In this document: positions 1 to 7,819 of the stretch, in pieces
How positions within the stretch are numbered: the stretch's first letter is position 1
Layout: the number at the start of each line of letters is the position of its first letter
Origin: Solirubrobacterales bacterium
GTDB lineage: Bacteria; Actinomycetota; Thermoleophilia; Solirubrobacterales; Solirubrobacteraceae
Reading direction: 5' to 3'
Assembly (NCBI GenBank): GCA_025963935.1
Contig: JAOPZV010000135.1
Coordinates: 1 to 41,804 of the forward strand
DNA length: 41,804 nucleotides
Made by a program: the position numbers and the translations under genes
Notes under the pieces: model-generated
Database searches by the model: none
Seen by the model: only the letters and a program-made list of their open reading frames with translations
Told to the model about the DNA's origin: nothing

Positions 1-1
1 G

Positions 2-502
2 GAGGATGCCGTGCCGTCGGTCACCTCGACTCCCGCGTGGATCCGCGGCATGGCCTACTACGGCGAGGCCGACAACGCGCCCAACCGCTTCATGCTCCAG
101 TCGGTGCCGCTGCAGCTCGCCGCGCAGCGTGTCTACAAGCGCGCCGGGATCGTCAACCCGCGGCGGCAGTTCGACGTGGCGGAGCTGCAGGAGCCCTACA
201 CCAACTTCGAGCTGAGCTACTACGAGGGCCTCGGCCTGTGCCGTCCCGGGGAAGCCGCGGAGCTCATCGCCTCGGGCGCCACCGAGATGGAGGGTGACAT
301 CCCGTGCAACCCGTCCGGCGGGTGCATGGGCGCCAATCCGATCGGCGCGACGGCCCTGATACGCCTTGCCGAGGCGGCCCTGCAGGTGACCGACAAGGCC
401 GGAGAACGGCAGGTTCCCGGAGCCCGCACCGCGTTGGTCCAGGCGGGAGGCGGCTGGGCCAACCTGCGGGGCGTCGCGGTCGTCGGAGCGGACCGCAACT
501 AG
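2..502 (+). CDS. Thiolase-superfamily protein, C-terminal part (gene enters from left)
   Basis: This is the last 166 residues of a thiolase-fold protein; the frame is open at the left edge, so the start lies outside. The C-terminal thiolase signature NPSGG...GANPIGATALIR is clear, followed by the family ending GGGWANLRGVAVV. In classical thiolases and SCP-x thiolases the signature reads GHP(L/V)GATG; here the catalytic His position carries Asn (GANPIG), as in the lipid-transfer-protein-like thiolases that pair with DUF35 proteins. The next gene is exactly such a DUF35 protein, its SD (AGGAGG, 501-506) overlapping this stop codon, so the two probably form a complex like Ltp2-ChsH2, where the thiolase-fold subunit is a retro-aldolase on a CoA thioester. 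Aldolase rather than thiolase activity is inference. Confidence 0.85.
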   Translation, partial: EDAVPSVTSTPAWIRGMAYYGEADNAPNRFMLQSVPLQLAAQRVYKRAGIVNPRRQFDVAELQEPYTNFELSYYEGLGLCRPGEAAELIASGATEMEGDIPCNPSGGCMGANPIGATALIRLAEAALQVTDKAGERQVPGARTALVQAGGGWANLRGVAVVGADRN

Positions 503-507
503 GAGGC

Positions 508-1485
508 ATGAGCGTGGATACGACTGCAGGCACCGAGATGAAGATGCGAAGCGAGGGGCTCGGCACGACGCCCAGCGAGAACCCGGCGTTCGCCGGACGC
601 ATCGAGCTTCCCTACAAGCTCACGACAGGCCGAGCGGCCTCCGTCTTCCTTGCCGAGCTCGCGAATCGTCGGATCGTCGGCTCGCGCTGCGCGAGCTGCG
701 AGCGGGTGCTCGTGCCGGCGCAGGACTTCTGCGCGGCATGCGGCACGGCCGCCGAGGAGCTCCTCGAGGTGGGCTCGACGGGCAGCCTGACCGGCTTCAC
801 GGAGACGGCGGCGGGCGTCCTCGGCCTGATCCGGCTCGACGGCGCGACGACCGACATGGTCCACCGGATCCTCGACGCCGAGTTGAGCGACCTGGAGGTC
901 GGCCAGCGTATGGCGGCCCGCTGGGCCGAGGACGCGGAGGGCAGCGTCCTGGACATCGTCGGCTTCGCGGCGGACGACTCCGCCGCGACCGCGCAGGAGC
1001 CGCGCCCACTGAGCGATCCGGCGGAACCCGTGATCGAACAGCCCTACAAGCTGCGGCTCGACTACCAGCATGCATACGGCCCCTACTACGGCCGGCTGTT
1101 CGACGAGATCGCGACGAGCCGCAGGATCCAGGGCGTGCGCTGCCCCCGGTGCGAGTGCGTGCTCGTCCCGCCGCGCGAGTACTGCGACACGTGCTTCGTG
1201 CGCACGGCCGAGTGGGTGGACGTCGCCGACACGGGCACGATCAAGGCGTTCTCCATCATCCACCTCGAGTTCGTCGGCCAGGTCAGGGAGCCCCCCTACA
1301 TCTATGCCGAGATCGTGCTCGACGGCGCGGCCACTCGGCTGATCCACACGGTGGGCGGCATCGAGGTGGAGGAGGCCATGGAGCGCCTGCACCCCGGTAC
1401 GGCGGTGCGCGCCGTTTGGAAGGACGGCGAGCCCGTCGGCACGCTCGAGGACATCCTCTACTTCGAACCGGTCTTCGAGGACTGA
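508..1485 (+). CDS. Tandem DUF35 / Zn-ribbon OB-fold acyl-CoA-binding protein
   Basis: A 325-residue protein made of two copies of the rubredoxin-like zinc ribbon plus OB-fold unit (DUF35). Copy 1 has Cys61, Cys64, Cys75 and Cys78; copy 2 has Cys211, Cys214, Cys225 and Cys228, each pattern CxxC-x10-CxxC. Each ribbon is preceded by a helical stretch starting with PYKL, so the whole unit was duplicated. Single-copy relatives (such as ChsH2) are usually about half to two-thirds this length and bind acyl-CoA next to a thiolase-like aldolase or a MaoC protein. The ATG at 508 is chosen because AGGAGG (501-506) lies just upstream and because the longer frame would run deep into the thiolase gene. 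The SD to ATG gap is only one base, unusually short, so the start may be imperfect. The next gene overlaps by one base (TGATG). Confidence 0.87.
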   Translation: MSVDTTAGTEMKMRSEGLGTTPSENPAFAGRIELPYKLTTGRAASVFLAELANRRIVGSRCASCERVLVPAQDFCAACGTAAEELLEVGSTGSLTGFTETAAGVLGLIRLDGATTDMVHRILDAELSDLEVGQRMAARWAEDAEGSVLDIVGFAADDSAATAQEPRPLSDPAEPVIEQPYKLRLDYQHAYGPYYGRLFDEIATSRRIQGVRCPRCECVLVPPREYCDTCFVRTAEWVDVADTGTIKAFSIIHLEFVGQVREPPYIYAEIVLDGAATRLIHTVGGIEVEEAMERLHPGTAVRAVWKDGEPVGTLEDILYFEPVFED

Positions 1486-2285
1486 TGAGCGCGCCGACGG
1501 TGGACTACGAGACGGTCGGGCTGACCGTTGAGGACGGCGTCGCGAGCGTCGTGATGAACAGGCCCGAGGCACTCAACGCCCTGAACATGCAGCTCAAGGA
1601 AGAGCTCGCCGACGTATGGCGGATGCTCGTGGATCGCAGCGACGTCCGCGCGGTTCTGCTGACCGGCGCCGGGCGCGCCTTTTCCACCGGCGGGGACATC
1701 AAGCAGATGGACCCGGATCGTGGCCCGGAGGTCACGCGACAGCGGATGGCCAAGCTGCTGCGCGACACGGTCATCCCGCTCGCTCGCCTCGAGAAGCCGG
1801 TCGTGGCGGCGGTCAACGGCCATGCGCACGGACTGGGGCTCAGCCTGGCGCTCGCCTGCGACATCGTCTACGCCGGCGAGAGCGCGATCCTGTCCATGGC
1901 GTTCACGCGCGTGGGCCTTGCGCCCGACGGTGGGGCGTCCTACTTCCTCCCGCGGCTGGTGGGATTGAATCGAGCCAAGGAGCTGATGTTCACCGGCAGG
2001 CGTCTGAGCGCCGCGGAGGCTCTCGAGCTCGGTCTCGTGAGCCGCGTGCTCGCGGACGAGGAGTTGCTGCCGGCGGCGCTCGAGCTGGCGAAGGAGCTCG
2101 CCTCCGGCGCGACCGTGGCGCTCGGGGCAGCAAAGCGGCTGCTCAACGAGTCATCCATGCACACGATCGAGGAGATGGCGGAGCTCGAGGCTTTCGGGCA
2201 GGCCGTCGCGATGTCCAGCGAGGACCATCGCGAGGGCATCGCGGCGTTCGCCGAGCGGCGCAAGCCCCTTTTCAGAGGTCGCTGA
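1485..2285 (+). CDS. Enoyl-CoA hydratase/isomerase family protein (crotonase fold)
   Basis: A 266-residue crotonase-superfamily enzyme acting on acyl-CoA. The oxyanion-hole regions are intact (GRAFSTGGDI near 63-72 and NGHAHGLG at 111-118), and the C-terminus HREGIAAFAERRKPLF is typical. The two catalytic glutamates of classic hydratases (Glu144 and Glu164 of the rat enzyme) align with Ser120 and Phe140. Instead there is an Asp in APDGG (Asp148), like the PaaG/isomerase branch (GLVPDxGG). Isomerase or another crotonase reaction is therefore more likely than plain hydration. The start overlaps the DUF35 stop by one base and the stop overlaps the TetR start, so it is translationally coupled in the 508-3753 unit. 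Confidence 0.88.
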   Translation: MSAPTVDYETVGLTVEDGVASVVMNRPEALNALNMQLKEELADVWRMLVDRSDVRAVLLTGAGRAFSTGGDIKQMDPDRGPEVTRQRMAKLLRDTVIPLARLEKPVVAAVNGHAHGLGLSLALACDIVYAGESAILSMAFTRVGLAPDGGASYFLPRLVGLNRAKELMFTGRRLSAAEALELGLVSRVLADEELLPAALELAKELASGATVALGAAKRLLNESSMHTIEEMAELEAFGQAVAMSSEDHREGIAAFAERRKPLFRGR

Positions 2286-2944
2286 TGGCCCCCAGAAAGG
2301 CGCATCCCGGAGCGCCCCGTGTGAGGCGCAACCGCGAGGACGAGGTGCTACTGGCAGCGATCGACATCTTCCACCGCAAGGGCTACGCGACCGCCTCGAT
2401 CCAGGACGTAGCCGACAGCGTCGGGGTGCTCAAGGGCAGCCTCTACCACTACATCGACACCAAGGAAGATCTGCTCGCCCGTATCTTCGCCGAGTCCGAC
2501 GACCAGTCTCACGCGATCATGCAGGAGATCGCGGCGCTCGATATCAACGCCGTCGAGCGGCTGCGGATCTTCGCACGGACCTGGTCGCTCTGGTACCTGG
2601 AGAACTTGGAGCGCTCGAGCCTCTACTTCAACGAGTGGAGGCACCTCACAGGCGAGCGGCTGACGCGCATCACGGCCCAGCGCCACCGTTACGAGCTGTA
2701 CGTCACCGATCTAATCGACGCGGTGGTGCGCGAGGGCAAGGCCGACCCCGATCTGAACACCCGCTATGCGGCCTTCTTCGTGCTCTCTGCGATCAACGTG
2801 CTGCCCAGCTGGTACAAACGCGGAGGTCCGGACTCGCCCGAGCACATCGCCGAGGTGTGGAGCGACCTGATCCTCGGCATGGTCTGTCACAGCCAGGGTC
2901 GCCGCAGGCCGCGGAGCTCCGCAAGAGTTCGCCGCGCGGCATGA
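2285..2944 (+). CDS. TetR/AcrR-family transcriptional regulator
   Basis: A 219-residue DNA-binding regulator. After a basic N-terminus the helix-turn-helix is seen at about residues 18-64, with the recognition helix in the usual VLKGSLYHYIDTKEDLL form. The ligand domain resembles the TetR_C group found in KstR2-like regulators of acyl-CoA catabolism (aromatic-rich WSLWYLENLERSSLYFNEW). It sits inside a catabolic operon between two crotonase genes, with TGATG overlap upstream and ATGA overlap downstream. It is the only regulator in the window, so it is the best candidate to bind the shared ACCAAAC-type operator found before eight transcription starts. Such regulators are usually repressors released by an acyl-CoA. 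Ligand and target assignment are inference. Confidence 0.9.
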   Translation: MAPRKAHPGAPRVRRNREDEVLLAAIDIFHRKGYATASIQDVADSVGVLKGSLYHYIDTKEDLLARIFAESDDQSHAIMQEIAALDINAVERLRIFARTWSLWYLENLERSSLYFNEWRHLTGERLTRITAQRHRYELYVTDLIDAVVREGKADPDLNTRYAAFFVLSAINVLPSWYKRGGPDSPEHIAEVWSDLILGMVCHSQGRRRPRSSARVRRAA

Positions 2945-3753
2945 GCGCCTACCAGGACATCGAGGTGGCCAGCGAGGGCCGCGTCACCTGGATCACCTTC
3001 AACCGGCCCCATCGCCTGAACGCCTTCAGCGACCGCCTGCTCGAGGAGCTTGACGAGGCTCTCGAGGCCGAGCGCTCCTCGGCGTCGCGCGTGCTCGTGA
3101 TCCGCGGCGCCGGACGGGCGTTCTCGTCCGGGTTCGACGTCTCGAGCGACGCCGAAGAGATCGCCCCCGGCTTCGACGCGGTCGAGCTGCGCGACCGGCA
3201 GGCCGAGCACGCCGAACGCTGGCTGCGCATCTGGGATCACCCCAAGCCCGTGATCGCAGCCGTGCACGGCTACTGCATGGCGGGCGCCACGCAGATGTGC
3301 GTCTTCTGCGATCTGACGGTCGTCGCCGAGGACGCCGTGATCGCCGCCTCCCCGGCGCTCCCGCTGGGAGGAGGGTTCATCTCGCCCATGTGGGCGTTCC
3401 TCGTCGGGCCCAAGCGCGCCAAGCAGATGTCGTTCGTCGCAGGCGAGCGGATCTCGGGCGCCACCGCGGTCGACTGGGGCTGGGCCAACTACGCCGTGCC
3501 GGCAGAGACGCTGCAGGAGTCGGTCGCCGAGCTGGCCACGCGCATCGCCATGACGCCCTCGAGCATGCTGCGGATGAAGAAGATCTCCAACAACCGGGCG
3601 ATGGAGCTCCAAGGTTTCCGCACGATGGCGATGATGGGCGCAGAGACAAACACGGTGGTCCACGAGACCGACGCCGTGCGGGGCTTTCAGGCGCTCGTGC
3701 GAGACAACGGCCTCAAGGAGGCGATCCGGCGCTTCCAGGCCGGGGAGGCCTAG
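2941..3753 (+). CDS. Enoyl-CoA hydratase/isomerase family protein, divergent
   Basis: A 270-residue crotonase-fold protein. It carries the family N-terminus (VTWITFNRPHRLNAF), the first oxyanion segment GAGRAFSSGFDV, and HGYCMAGATQM as the second. The hydratase glutamates align with Gln118 and Pro138, so neither is present. A glycine-rich PLGGGFISPMWAFLVGPKRA segment replaces the usual PGAGG/PDGG region. Crotonases without both glutamates include ring-opening hydrolases, dehalogenases and isomerases, so the reaction should be left open. The start shares ATGA with the TetR stop. This is the last gene of the leftmost operon; the convergent cupin gene stops 26 bases downstream. Confidence 0.86.
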   Translation: MSAYQDIEVASEGRVTWITFNRPHRLNAFSDRLLEELDEALEAERSSASRVLVIRGAGRAFSSGFDVSSDAEEIAPGFDAVELRDRQAEHAERWLRIWDHPKPVIAAVHGYCMAGATQMCVFCDLTVVAEDAVIAASPALPLGGGFISPMWAFLVGPKRAKQMSFVAGERISGATAVDWGWANYAVPAETLQESVAELATRIAMTPSSMLRMKKISNNRAMELQGFRTMAMMGAETNTVVHETDAVRGFQALVRDNGLKEAIRRFQAGEA

Positions 3754-3779
3754 GCGTTCAGACGCGGGCGGATCGGCCT

Positions 3780-4307
3780 CTAGCGGATCAGCTGCTTGAC
3801 ATAGTCGGCGCCGAGCCCGACCCGTTCGAAGTGCCGCCTTGCCTCCTCGATCCGCGTGAAGACATCGGCGTAGCCGAGCTGGCGCCCCTCGTCGTCCACG
3901 TTGACCATGGCGCCCGAGATCCAGAACAGGGTGTGGCTGACGGAGGGATCGTCGATCACGAGCGTGTGCGTGTCGCCGGCGGGCTCGAAGACGTAAGAGC
4001 CCGGCTCGGCTACCCAGTCGTGCTCCAGGTAGTGCCAGCGCCCGTCGATGACATAGCCGTGAACCGGTGAAGGGTGCCGGTGACGGGAGATCACGCCGGA
4101 GGTCGCGGTTCGCAGGACGTTCACCCACGCTCCGTTGACGGTGTCGAACATCAGCGGGCGGACCCAGAACGCGTCGCCCATCGGGACCCACAGCCGCTCA
4201 TCTGAGGTGACCGCCTCGGCGACGATGTCCGGAGGACTCCAGGGCGAGCTTCGCGCAAGCTCCTCGTTGGCGGCCGGTGGTAAGGGGGCCTTGGCTGCGT
4301 CGGGCAT
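3780..4307 (-). CDS. Cupin, 2,4'-dihydroxyacetophenone dioxygenase family
   Basis: A single-domain cupin of 175 residues. Cupin motif 1 is seen as RHRHPSPVHGYVIDG (His76, His78, with His84 where many cupins have Glu). Motif 2 is GSYVFEPAGDTHTL (His114). The overall pattern and length match proteins labelled 2,4'-dihydroxyacetophenone dioxygenase or ChrR-like cupins, iron enzymes that cleave a C-C bond next to a keto group; the exact substrate here is unknown. I use the ATG at 4307, because GAGGAG lies 5 bases upstream on the minus strand; an in-frame GTG at 4313 would leave no spacing. Divergent from the SnoaL-like gene at 4425, with a shared operator copy at 4323-4336 between them. Confidence 0.8.
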   Translation of the reverse strand: MPDAAKAPLPPAANEELARSSPWSPPDIVAEAVTSDERLWVPMGDAFWVRPLMFDTVNGAWVNVLRTATSGVISRHRHPSPVHGYVIDGRWHYLEHDWVAEPGSYVFEPAGDTHTLVIDDPSVSHTLFWISGAMVNVDDEGRQLGYADVFTRIEEARRHFERVGLGADYVKQLIR

Positions 4308-4322
4308 CCGCACTCCTCATAG

Positions 4323-4336
4323 AACAAACGATTGGT
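4323..4336 (+). promoter_or_regulatory. Operator copy 1 of the shared ACCAAAC-type element
   Basis: AACAAACGATTGGT, followed by AGA. It lies in the 117-base divergent region between the cupin (-) and SnoaL-like (+) starts. A TAGACT box at 4346-4351 could be the -10 element for the + gene. It matches the other seven copies at most positions and has A instead of C at the second base. Confidence 0.65.
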
Positions 4337-4424
4337 AGATGGGGCTAGACTAGATCCGCTCACGTTGGCTGTCAACGACCGCGCAGAAGGGCAGGCGCGA
4401 TCTTCAGGAAAAGGAGGCACGCGA

Positions 4425-4958
4425 ATGGGTGATCTCGAGACCGACGTACCCGTCCCCGGGTGGGGCCACAGCACGGGCCACCTCGACATGCGGCTGCCAA
4501 CGCGTCCCGCCGAGGAGTCGATCGCCATCGAGCGCTCGCTCATCACCGAACGGGTCTCCCGCTACGGCTGGAGCTTCGACGAGCGTCGTGCCGATCTGTT
4601 GAGCGACTGCTTCACCGAGGACGGCGTCTGGGAGGGAAGCATCATGGGCGGCGAGGCACTGGGACCCTTCGTCGGTCGCGAGGCGATCGTCGAGTGGATG
4701 TCCGAGTTCTGGACGACCCAGCGCGACCAGCGCCGCCACATGATCGTCAACACGGTGATCGAGGACCAGACCGACACGACGGCGTTGGCCCAGGCCTACC
4801 AGGTCCTGACCGCCGCAAGACGCGGGCAGGTGGCGCTCGAGACCACCGGCTTCTACCGCTTCAACCTGGAGCGATCGGGCGGGATCTGGCGGATCGCCCA
4901 CCTCTTCTCGGGCTATGACGCGCCGTTCGTGCCCGGCAAGCTCGACCACCTCGGCTGA
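4425..4958 (+). CDS. SnoaL-like / NTF2-fold protein
   Basis: A 177-residue protein of the nuclear-transport-factor-2-like superfamily. The helix with RADLLSDCFTEDGVWEG, then FVGREAIVEWM, the strand RRHMIVNTVIED and the closing FYRFNLERSGGIWRI...LF strands are the usual cone-fold landmarks. Members serve as small hydratases, isomerases, cyclases or hydroxylase small subunits on cyclic compounds; no catalytic residues can be named here. The start is fixed by a strong SD, AAGGAGG at 4411-4417, 7 bases before the ATG. It is monocistronic, divergent from the cupin under a shared operator and convergent with the cyclase gene at 4992. Two further SnoaL-like genes lie at 33575 and 34910. Confidence 0.82.
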   Translation: MGDLETDVPVPGWGHSTGHLDMRLPTRPAEESIAIERSLITERVSRYGWSFDERRADLLSDCFTEDGVWEGSIMGGEALGPFVGREAIVEWMSEFWTTQRDQRRHMIVNTVIEDQTDTTALAQAYQVLTAARRGQVALETTGFYRFNLERSGGIWRIAHLFSGYDAPFVPGKLDHLG

Positions 4959-4968
4959 ACACCCCGCC

Positions 4969-4988
4969 GCGTCGGCCAGAGGCCGCGC
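4969..4988. terminator. Possible bidirectional terminator hairpin
   Basis: GCG-T-CGGCC-AGA-GGCCG-CGC forms an 8-bp G+C stem with one bulged T and a 3-base loop. It sits in the 33-base gap between two convergent genes (SnoaL-like + and cyclase -). There is no T-run, so intrinsic termination is uncertain. Confidence 0.4.
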
Positions 4989-4991
4989 CGG

Positions 4992-5828
4992 CTAGGCGCC
5001 GGCCCGGTCGATGACGGCGAGCGGGCGCAGCGGCGAGCCCGTGCCGCCCCTGATCCGCAGTGGCGTGGCGAAGAAGGTGAAGTCGGTGACGCCATCTGCA
5101 GCCAGGACCTCGAGGTTCATCGACTCCATGATGTAGATGCCCCTCTCGAACAGGAAGTGGACGTGGACCTGCAGCGAGACCACGCCGGCCGGTTTGTGCT
5201 CGAGGTTCATGGTGTCGCTGCCGGCGGCCACGATCCCTCGCTCGCTGAGCCACTCCGCGCCGTCGCGCGTGAGCCCCGGGAGGCCCGTCTCCAGGCCGAT
5301 GTAGCTGTTTACGTCATCCCAGAAGCGCATCCAGCCGGTGCGGATCAGCACGGTGGACCCGGGCCCGGGCTCGCGGTGCTCGGAGAACCACGCGGAGAGC
5401 TCATCGGGTCCGATCCCGTCTGCAGGCGTCAGCTCGCGGCCGAACAGCGCAACCGCGTCGAGGAGGTGGCCGGGACCGAGCAGCGGCGGGATCTCCTCCG
5501 TCGAGCCGATCTCGAGGCCACCGGTGTGGGTATGGGCCCCGTCAATCGCGTGCCCCCCGTGAATCTCCCCGCAGTACGCGATGTGCCCGAGTGCATCGAT
5601 GTGGGTGCCGACGTGCGCGCCCATACTGATCAGCTCCGAGATCGCGCTGATCCCTCCCGGATAGGGGTGATCCCCGTGACGCTTGGTGAGCACGAAGGAG
5701 TAGGGCGGATGCGCCGGGTGGCGCGACATGCCCGGCACCAGCGGTACCGCGAGATCGTAGGCGCGCATCCTCCCGACTGCCGGGATGGAGCTGCTCAGAT
5801 CATGGAAGCGTCCGGCCCAGTCGTTCAT
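4992..5828 (-). CDS. Cyclase-family metal-dependent hydrolase (kynurenine formamidase-like)
   Basis: A 278-residue member of the cyclase/kynurenine-formamidase family (PF04199). The metal-binding signature HxGTHxDxxxH is intact as HVGTHIDALGH (His72, His76, Asp78, His82), and later conserved segments are visible (STVLIRTGW and VAAGSDTMNLEH). These enzymes hydrolyse amides, lactones or cyclic 1,3-diketone-type rings using one or two divalent metals. The minus-strand ATG is preceded by AAAGGAGCG, which fixes the start. It is divergent from the biotin carrier gene, with operator copy 2 between them. A TTGACA hexamer occurs on the minus strand at 5881-5876, but I do not see a convincing -10 partner. 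Ring opening of a pathway intermediate is the likely role; the substrate is unknown. Confidence 0.85.
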   Translation of the reverse strand: MNDWAGRFHDLSSSIPAVGRMRAYDLAVPLVPGMSRHPAHPPYSFVLTKRHGDHPYPGGISAISELISMGAHVGTHIDALGHIAYCGEIHGGHAIDGAHTHTGGLEIGSTEEIPPLLGPGHLLDAVALFGRELTPADGIGPDELSAWFSEHREPGPGSTVLIRTGWMRFWDDVNSYIGLETGLPGLTRDGAEWLSERGIVAAGSDTMNLEHKPAGVVSLQVHVHFLFERGIYIMESMNLEVLAADGVTDFTFFATPLRIRGGTGSPLRPLAVIDRAGA

Positions 5829-5903
5829 CTCGCTCCTTTGGTTCGGGGCTTTCCGATGGCTTACTCATCTGTCACTGTCAACGCCGGAAAGGAAGGGGTA
5901 ACA

Positions 5904-5917
5904 ACCAAACGATAGGT
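5904..5917 (+). promoter_or_regulatory. Operator copy 2 of the shared element
   Basis: ACCAAACGATAGGT, running directly into AGAGTATATTT. The overlapping TAGAGT (5917-5922) and TATATT (5922-5927) are -10 candidates for the biotin carrier/carboxylase operon. The flanking bases closely resemble copy 5 (27964), which also continues into GAGTATA, suggesting the two carboxylase promoters share architecture. Confidence 0.72.
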
Positions 5918-5957
5918 AGAGTATATTTCTCGCCAGGCAACCGTGGAGCGCACAGCC

Positions 5958-6440
5958 ATGTCCCTGAGCAGCAAAGAGATCAAGGAGATTCTGGCCATCC
6001 TCGAGGACTCGGGCTGGGATGAGGCCGAGGTGAGCGTCGGCGACGTCACGCTCTCGGTGTCCAAGGGCGCAGTCGATCGGCCCGCCCGCGGCGACACTCC
6101 AGCACCGCCACCGTCCGAGGCGTCACCGGCTCCACAGGCCGCGGCCGCCGCCGTCCCGCAGGCCGCCGCGCCGGCGCCGGACCCGCGGGCCAACGGCCAC
6201 CTCATCAGCTCTCCCAGTGTGGGGGTCTTCTGGAGAGCGCCCGAACCGGGCGCACCGCCGTTCGTCGAGGAGGGCGCCGAGGTTCAGGCGGGCCAGGCGC
6301 TTTGCATTGTCGAGATCATGAAGCTGATGCAGCAGATCACGGCCGACGTTGCCGGCATCGTCACCGCGATCCACACCGAGAACGGCGGACAGGTCGAGTT
6401 CGGCACGCCCCTGTTCAGCATCGCTCCGACATCAGCCTGA
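5958..6440 (+). CDS. accB: Biotin carboxyl carrier protein
   Basis: A 160-residue carrier protein. An N-terminal helical region (1-40) is followed by an Ala/Pro-rich flexible linker (about 46-78) and a biotinyl domain (about 80-156). The biotin-attachment motif is EIMKLM with Lys122, a normal variant of EAMKM. It carries carboxybiotin from the carboxylase to a carboxyltransferase. I take the ATG at 5958, with GGAG 9 bases upstream; an in-frame GTG at 5943 would add five residues. The biotin carboxylase follows within 5 bases. No acyl-CoA-carboxylase-type transferase (AccD/PccB) is nearby; the only transferase candidate is the PYC/OADA-type gene at 26453-27925. The symbol reflects family only, not a role in fatty-acid synthesis. 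Confidence 0.9.
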   Translation: MSLSSKEIKEILAILEDSGWDEAEVSVGDVTLSVSKGAVDRPARGDTPAPPPSEASPAPQAAAAAVPQAAAPAPDPRANGHLISSPSVGVFWRAPEPGAPPFVEEGAEVQAGQALCIVEIMKLMQQITADVAGIVTAIHTENGGQVEFGTPLFSIAPTSA

Positions 6441-6444
6441 GCCT

Positions 6445-7806
6445 GTGCGCCGCGTGCTGATCGCGAACCGCGGAGAGATCGCCGTGCGGATCGTCCGTGC
6501 CTGCTTCGACGAGTGCCTCGAGAGCGTCGTGGCGGTCTCGGCGGCGGACCGCGATTCGCTCGCCGCGGCGGCGGCCGACAAGTTCGTCGTGGTCGGTCCT
6601 GCTGCGGCGGCCGAGAGCTACCTGTCGGTCGACCGCATGCTCGCCGCCGCCAAGGCCAGCGAATGCGACGCCCTGCACCCCGGCTACGGGTTCCTCTCCG
6701 AGCGCCCCGAGCTCGCGGAGGGCTGCGAGCAGGAGGGCATCGCCTTCGTCGGGCCCCCGGCCTCGGTCATGCGCCGTTCGGGCGACAAGATGGGTGCGCG
6801 CGAGGTCGCCGCCGCAGCGGGGATCCCGATCGGCAGGGGTTCCCCCCAGGTCGAGGATCCAGACGCCGCACTGGTTGCCGCCGAGGAGATCGGGTACCCG
6901 CTGATGCTCAAGGCATCGGCCGGGGGCGGCGGTCGCGGCATGGCCGTTCTCGCGACTCCCGAGCAGCTCTCCAAGCGCTTCGAGACCGCCCGGGCGGAGG
7001 CGCTGCAGGCCTTCGGCGACGGACGCCTCTATCTGGAGCGCTACCTCGCGCGAGCACGCCATGTCGAGGTGCAGATCCTCGCCGACTCGCTGGGAAACGT
7101 CGTTCACCTGGGCGAGCGCGACTGCTCCTGTCAGCGCCGCTACCAGAAGCTCATCGAGGAGGCTCCGGCGGTGGGCCTTGACCCGGCGACCGTGCGCGAC
7201 ATTCGCGATGCCGCCGTGGTGCTGGCGCGCGAGCTCAACTACGTCGGTGCCGGCACGGTCGAGTTCCTCGTCGACCTCGAGCGCGGCGACTTCGTGTTCC
7301 TCGAGGTCAACGCGCGCGTGCAGGTCGAGCACCCGGTGACCGAGATGGTCACGGGACTGGACATCGTGCGCGAACAGCTTCGAATCGCCGCCGGCCAGCC
7401 GCTCTCGGTCACCCAGGCCGACATCGCGCTCAACGGCCACGCCGTCGAGTGCCGGGTCAACGCGGAGGACGCACGCAACGGCTTTCTGCCGTCGCCGGGC
7501 ACGCTCTCGCGCTGGGTCCCACCGGTGGCGTCGAACATCCGCGTCGACACCCACTGCCGCCCCGGCGAGGTCATCACGCCCTACTACGACTCGCTCCTGG
7601 CCAAGGTGATCGCCTGGGCACCGGACCGGCCGGCCGCGCTCGAGCTCATGCGCCGCGGCCTGGATCGCTTCCGGATCGAGGGTGTCCACAGCACGGTCCC
7701 GCTGCTCCGTGACGTTGTCGCGGAGCCGGCGTTCGCCCGTGAGCCGGTCACCACACGCTGGCTCGAGGACGAGTTCCTTGGCTCCTGGATGGACGGCGGC
7801 GGCTAG
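6445..7806 (+). CDS. accC: Biotin carboxylase
   Basis: A 453-residue ATP-grasp biotin carboxylase that forms carboxybiotin from ATP and bicarbonate. The N-terminal domain starts RRVLIANRGEIAVRIVRAC; the HPGYGFLSE motif is at about 78-86. The ATP lid glycine loop is KASAGGGGRGM (from Lys156), followed by HVEVQILAD and GERDCSCQRRYQKLIEE. The metal/catalytic segment EVNARVQVEHPVTE differs from the common MNTRLQVEHPVTE but keeps the catalytic Arg and Glu. The length equals stand-alone AccC, so no BCCP is fused. GTG at 6445 is used because translation from it gives the standard N-terminus; no clear SD is seen and the gene is probably coupled to the carrier gene 5 bases upstream. Confidence 0.93.
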   Translation: MRRVLIANRGEIAVRIVRACFDECLESVVAVSAADRDSLAAAAADKFVVVGPAAAAESYLSVDRMLAAAKASECDALHPGYGFLSERPELAEGCEQEGIAFVGPPASVMRRSGDKMGAREVAAAAGIPIGRGSPQVEDPDAALVAAEEIGYPLMLKASAGGGGRGMAVLATPEQLSKRFETARAEALQAFGDGRLYLERYLARARHVEVQILADSLGNVVHLGERDCSCQRRYQKLIEEAPAVGLDPATVRDIRDAAVVLARELNYVGAGTVEFLVDLERGDFVFLEVNARVQVEHPVTEMVTGLDIVREQLRIAAGQPLSVTQADIALNGHAVECRVNAEDARNGFLPSPGTLSRWVPPVASNIRVDTHCRPGEVITPYYDSLLAKVIAWAPDRPAALELMRRGLDRFRIEGVHSTVPLLRDVVAEPAFAREPVTTRWLEDEFLGSWMDGGG

Positions 7807-7819
7807 ACGGCAAGGGCCA

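Noticed and set aside
4992-5828. Kynurenine formamidase (KynB) of tryptophan breakdown
   Set aside because: The family motif is right, but there is no kynureninase, tryptophan dioxygenase or anthranilate gene nearby; the regulon context argues for another cyclic substrate.
5876-5881. TTGACA hexamer (minus strand) as -35 of the cyclase gene
   Set aside because: No acceptable -10 box lies 16-19 bases downstream on the minus strand, so I did not list it as a promoter.
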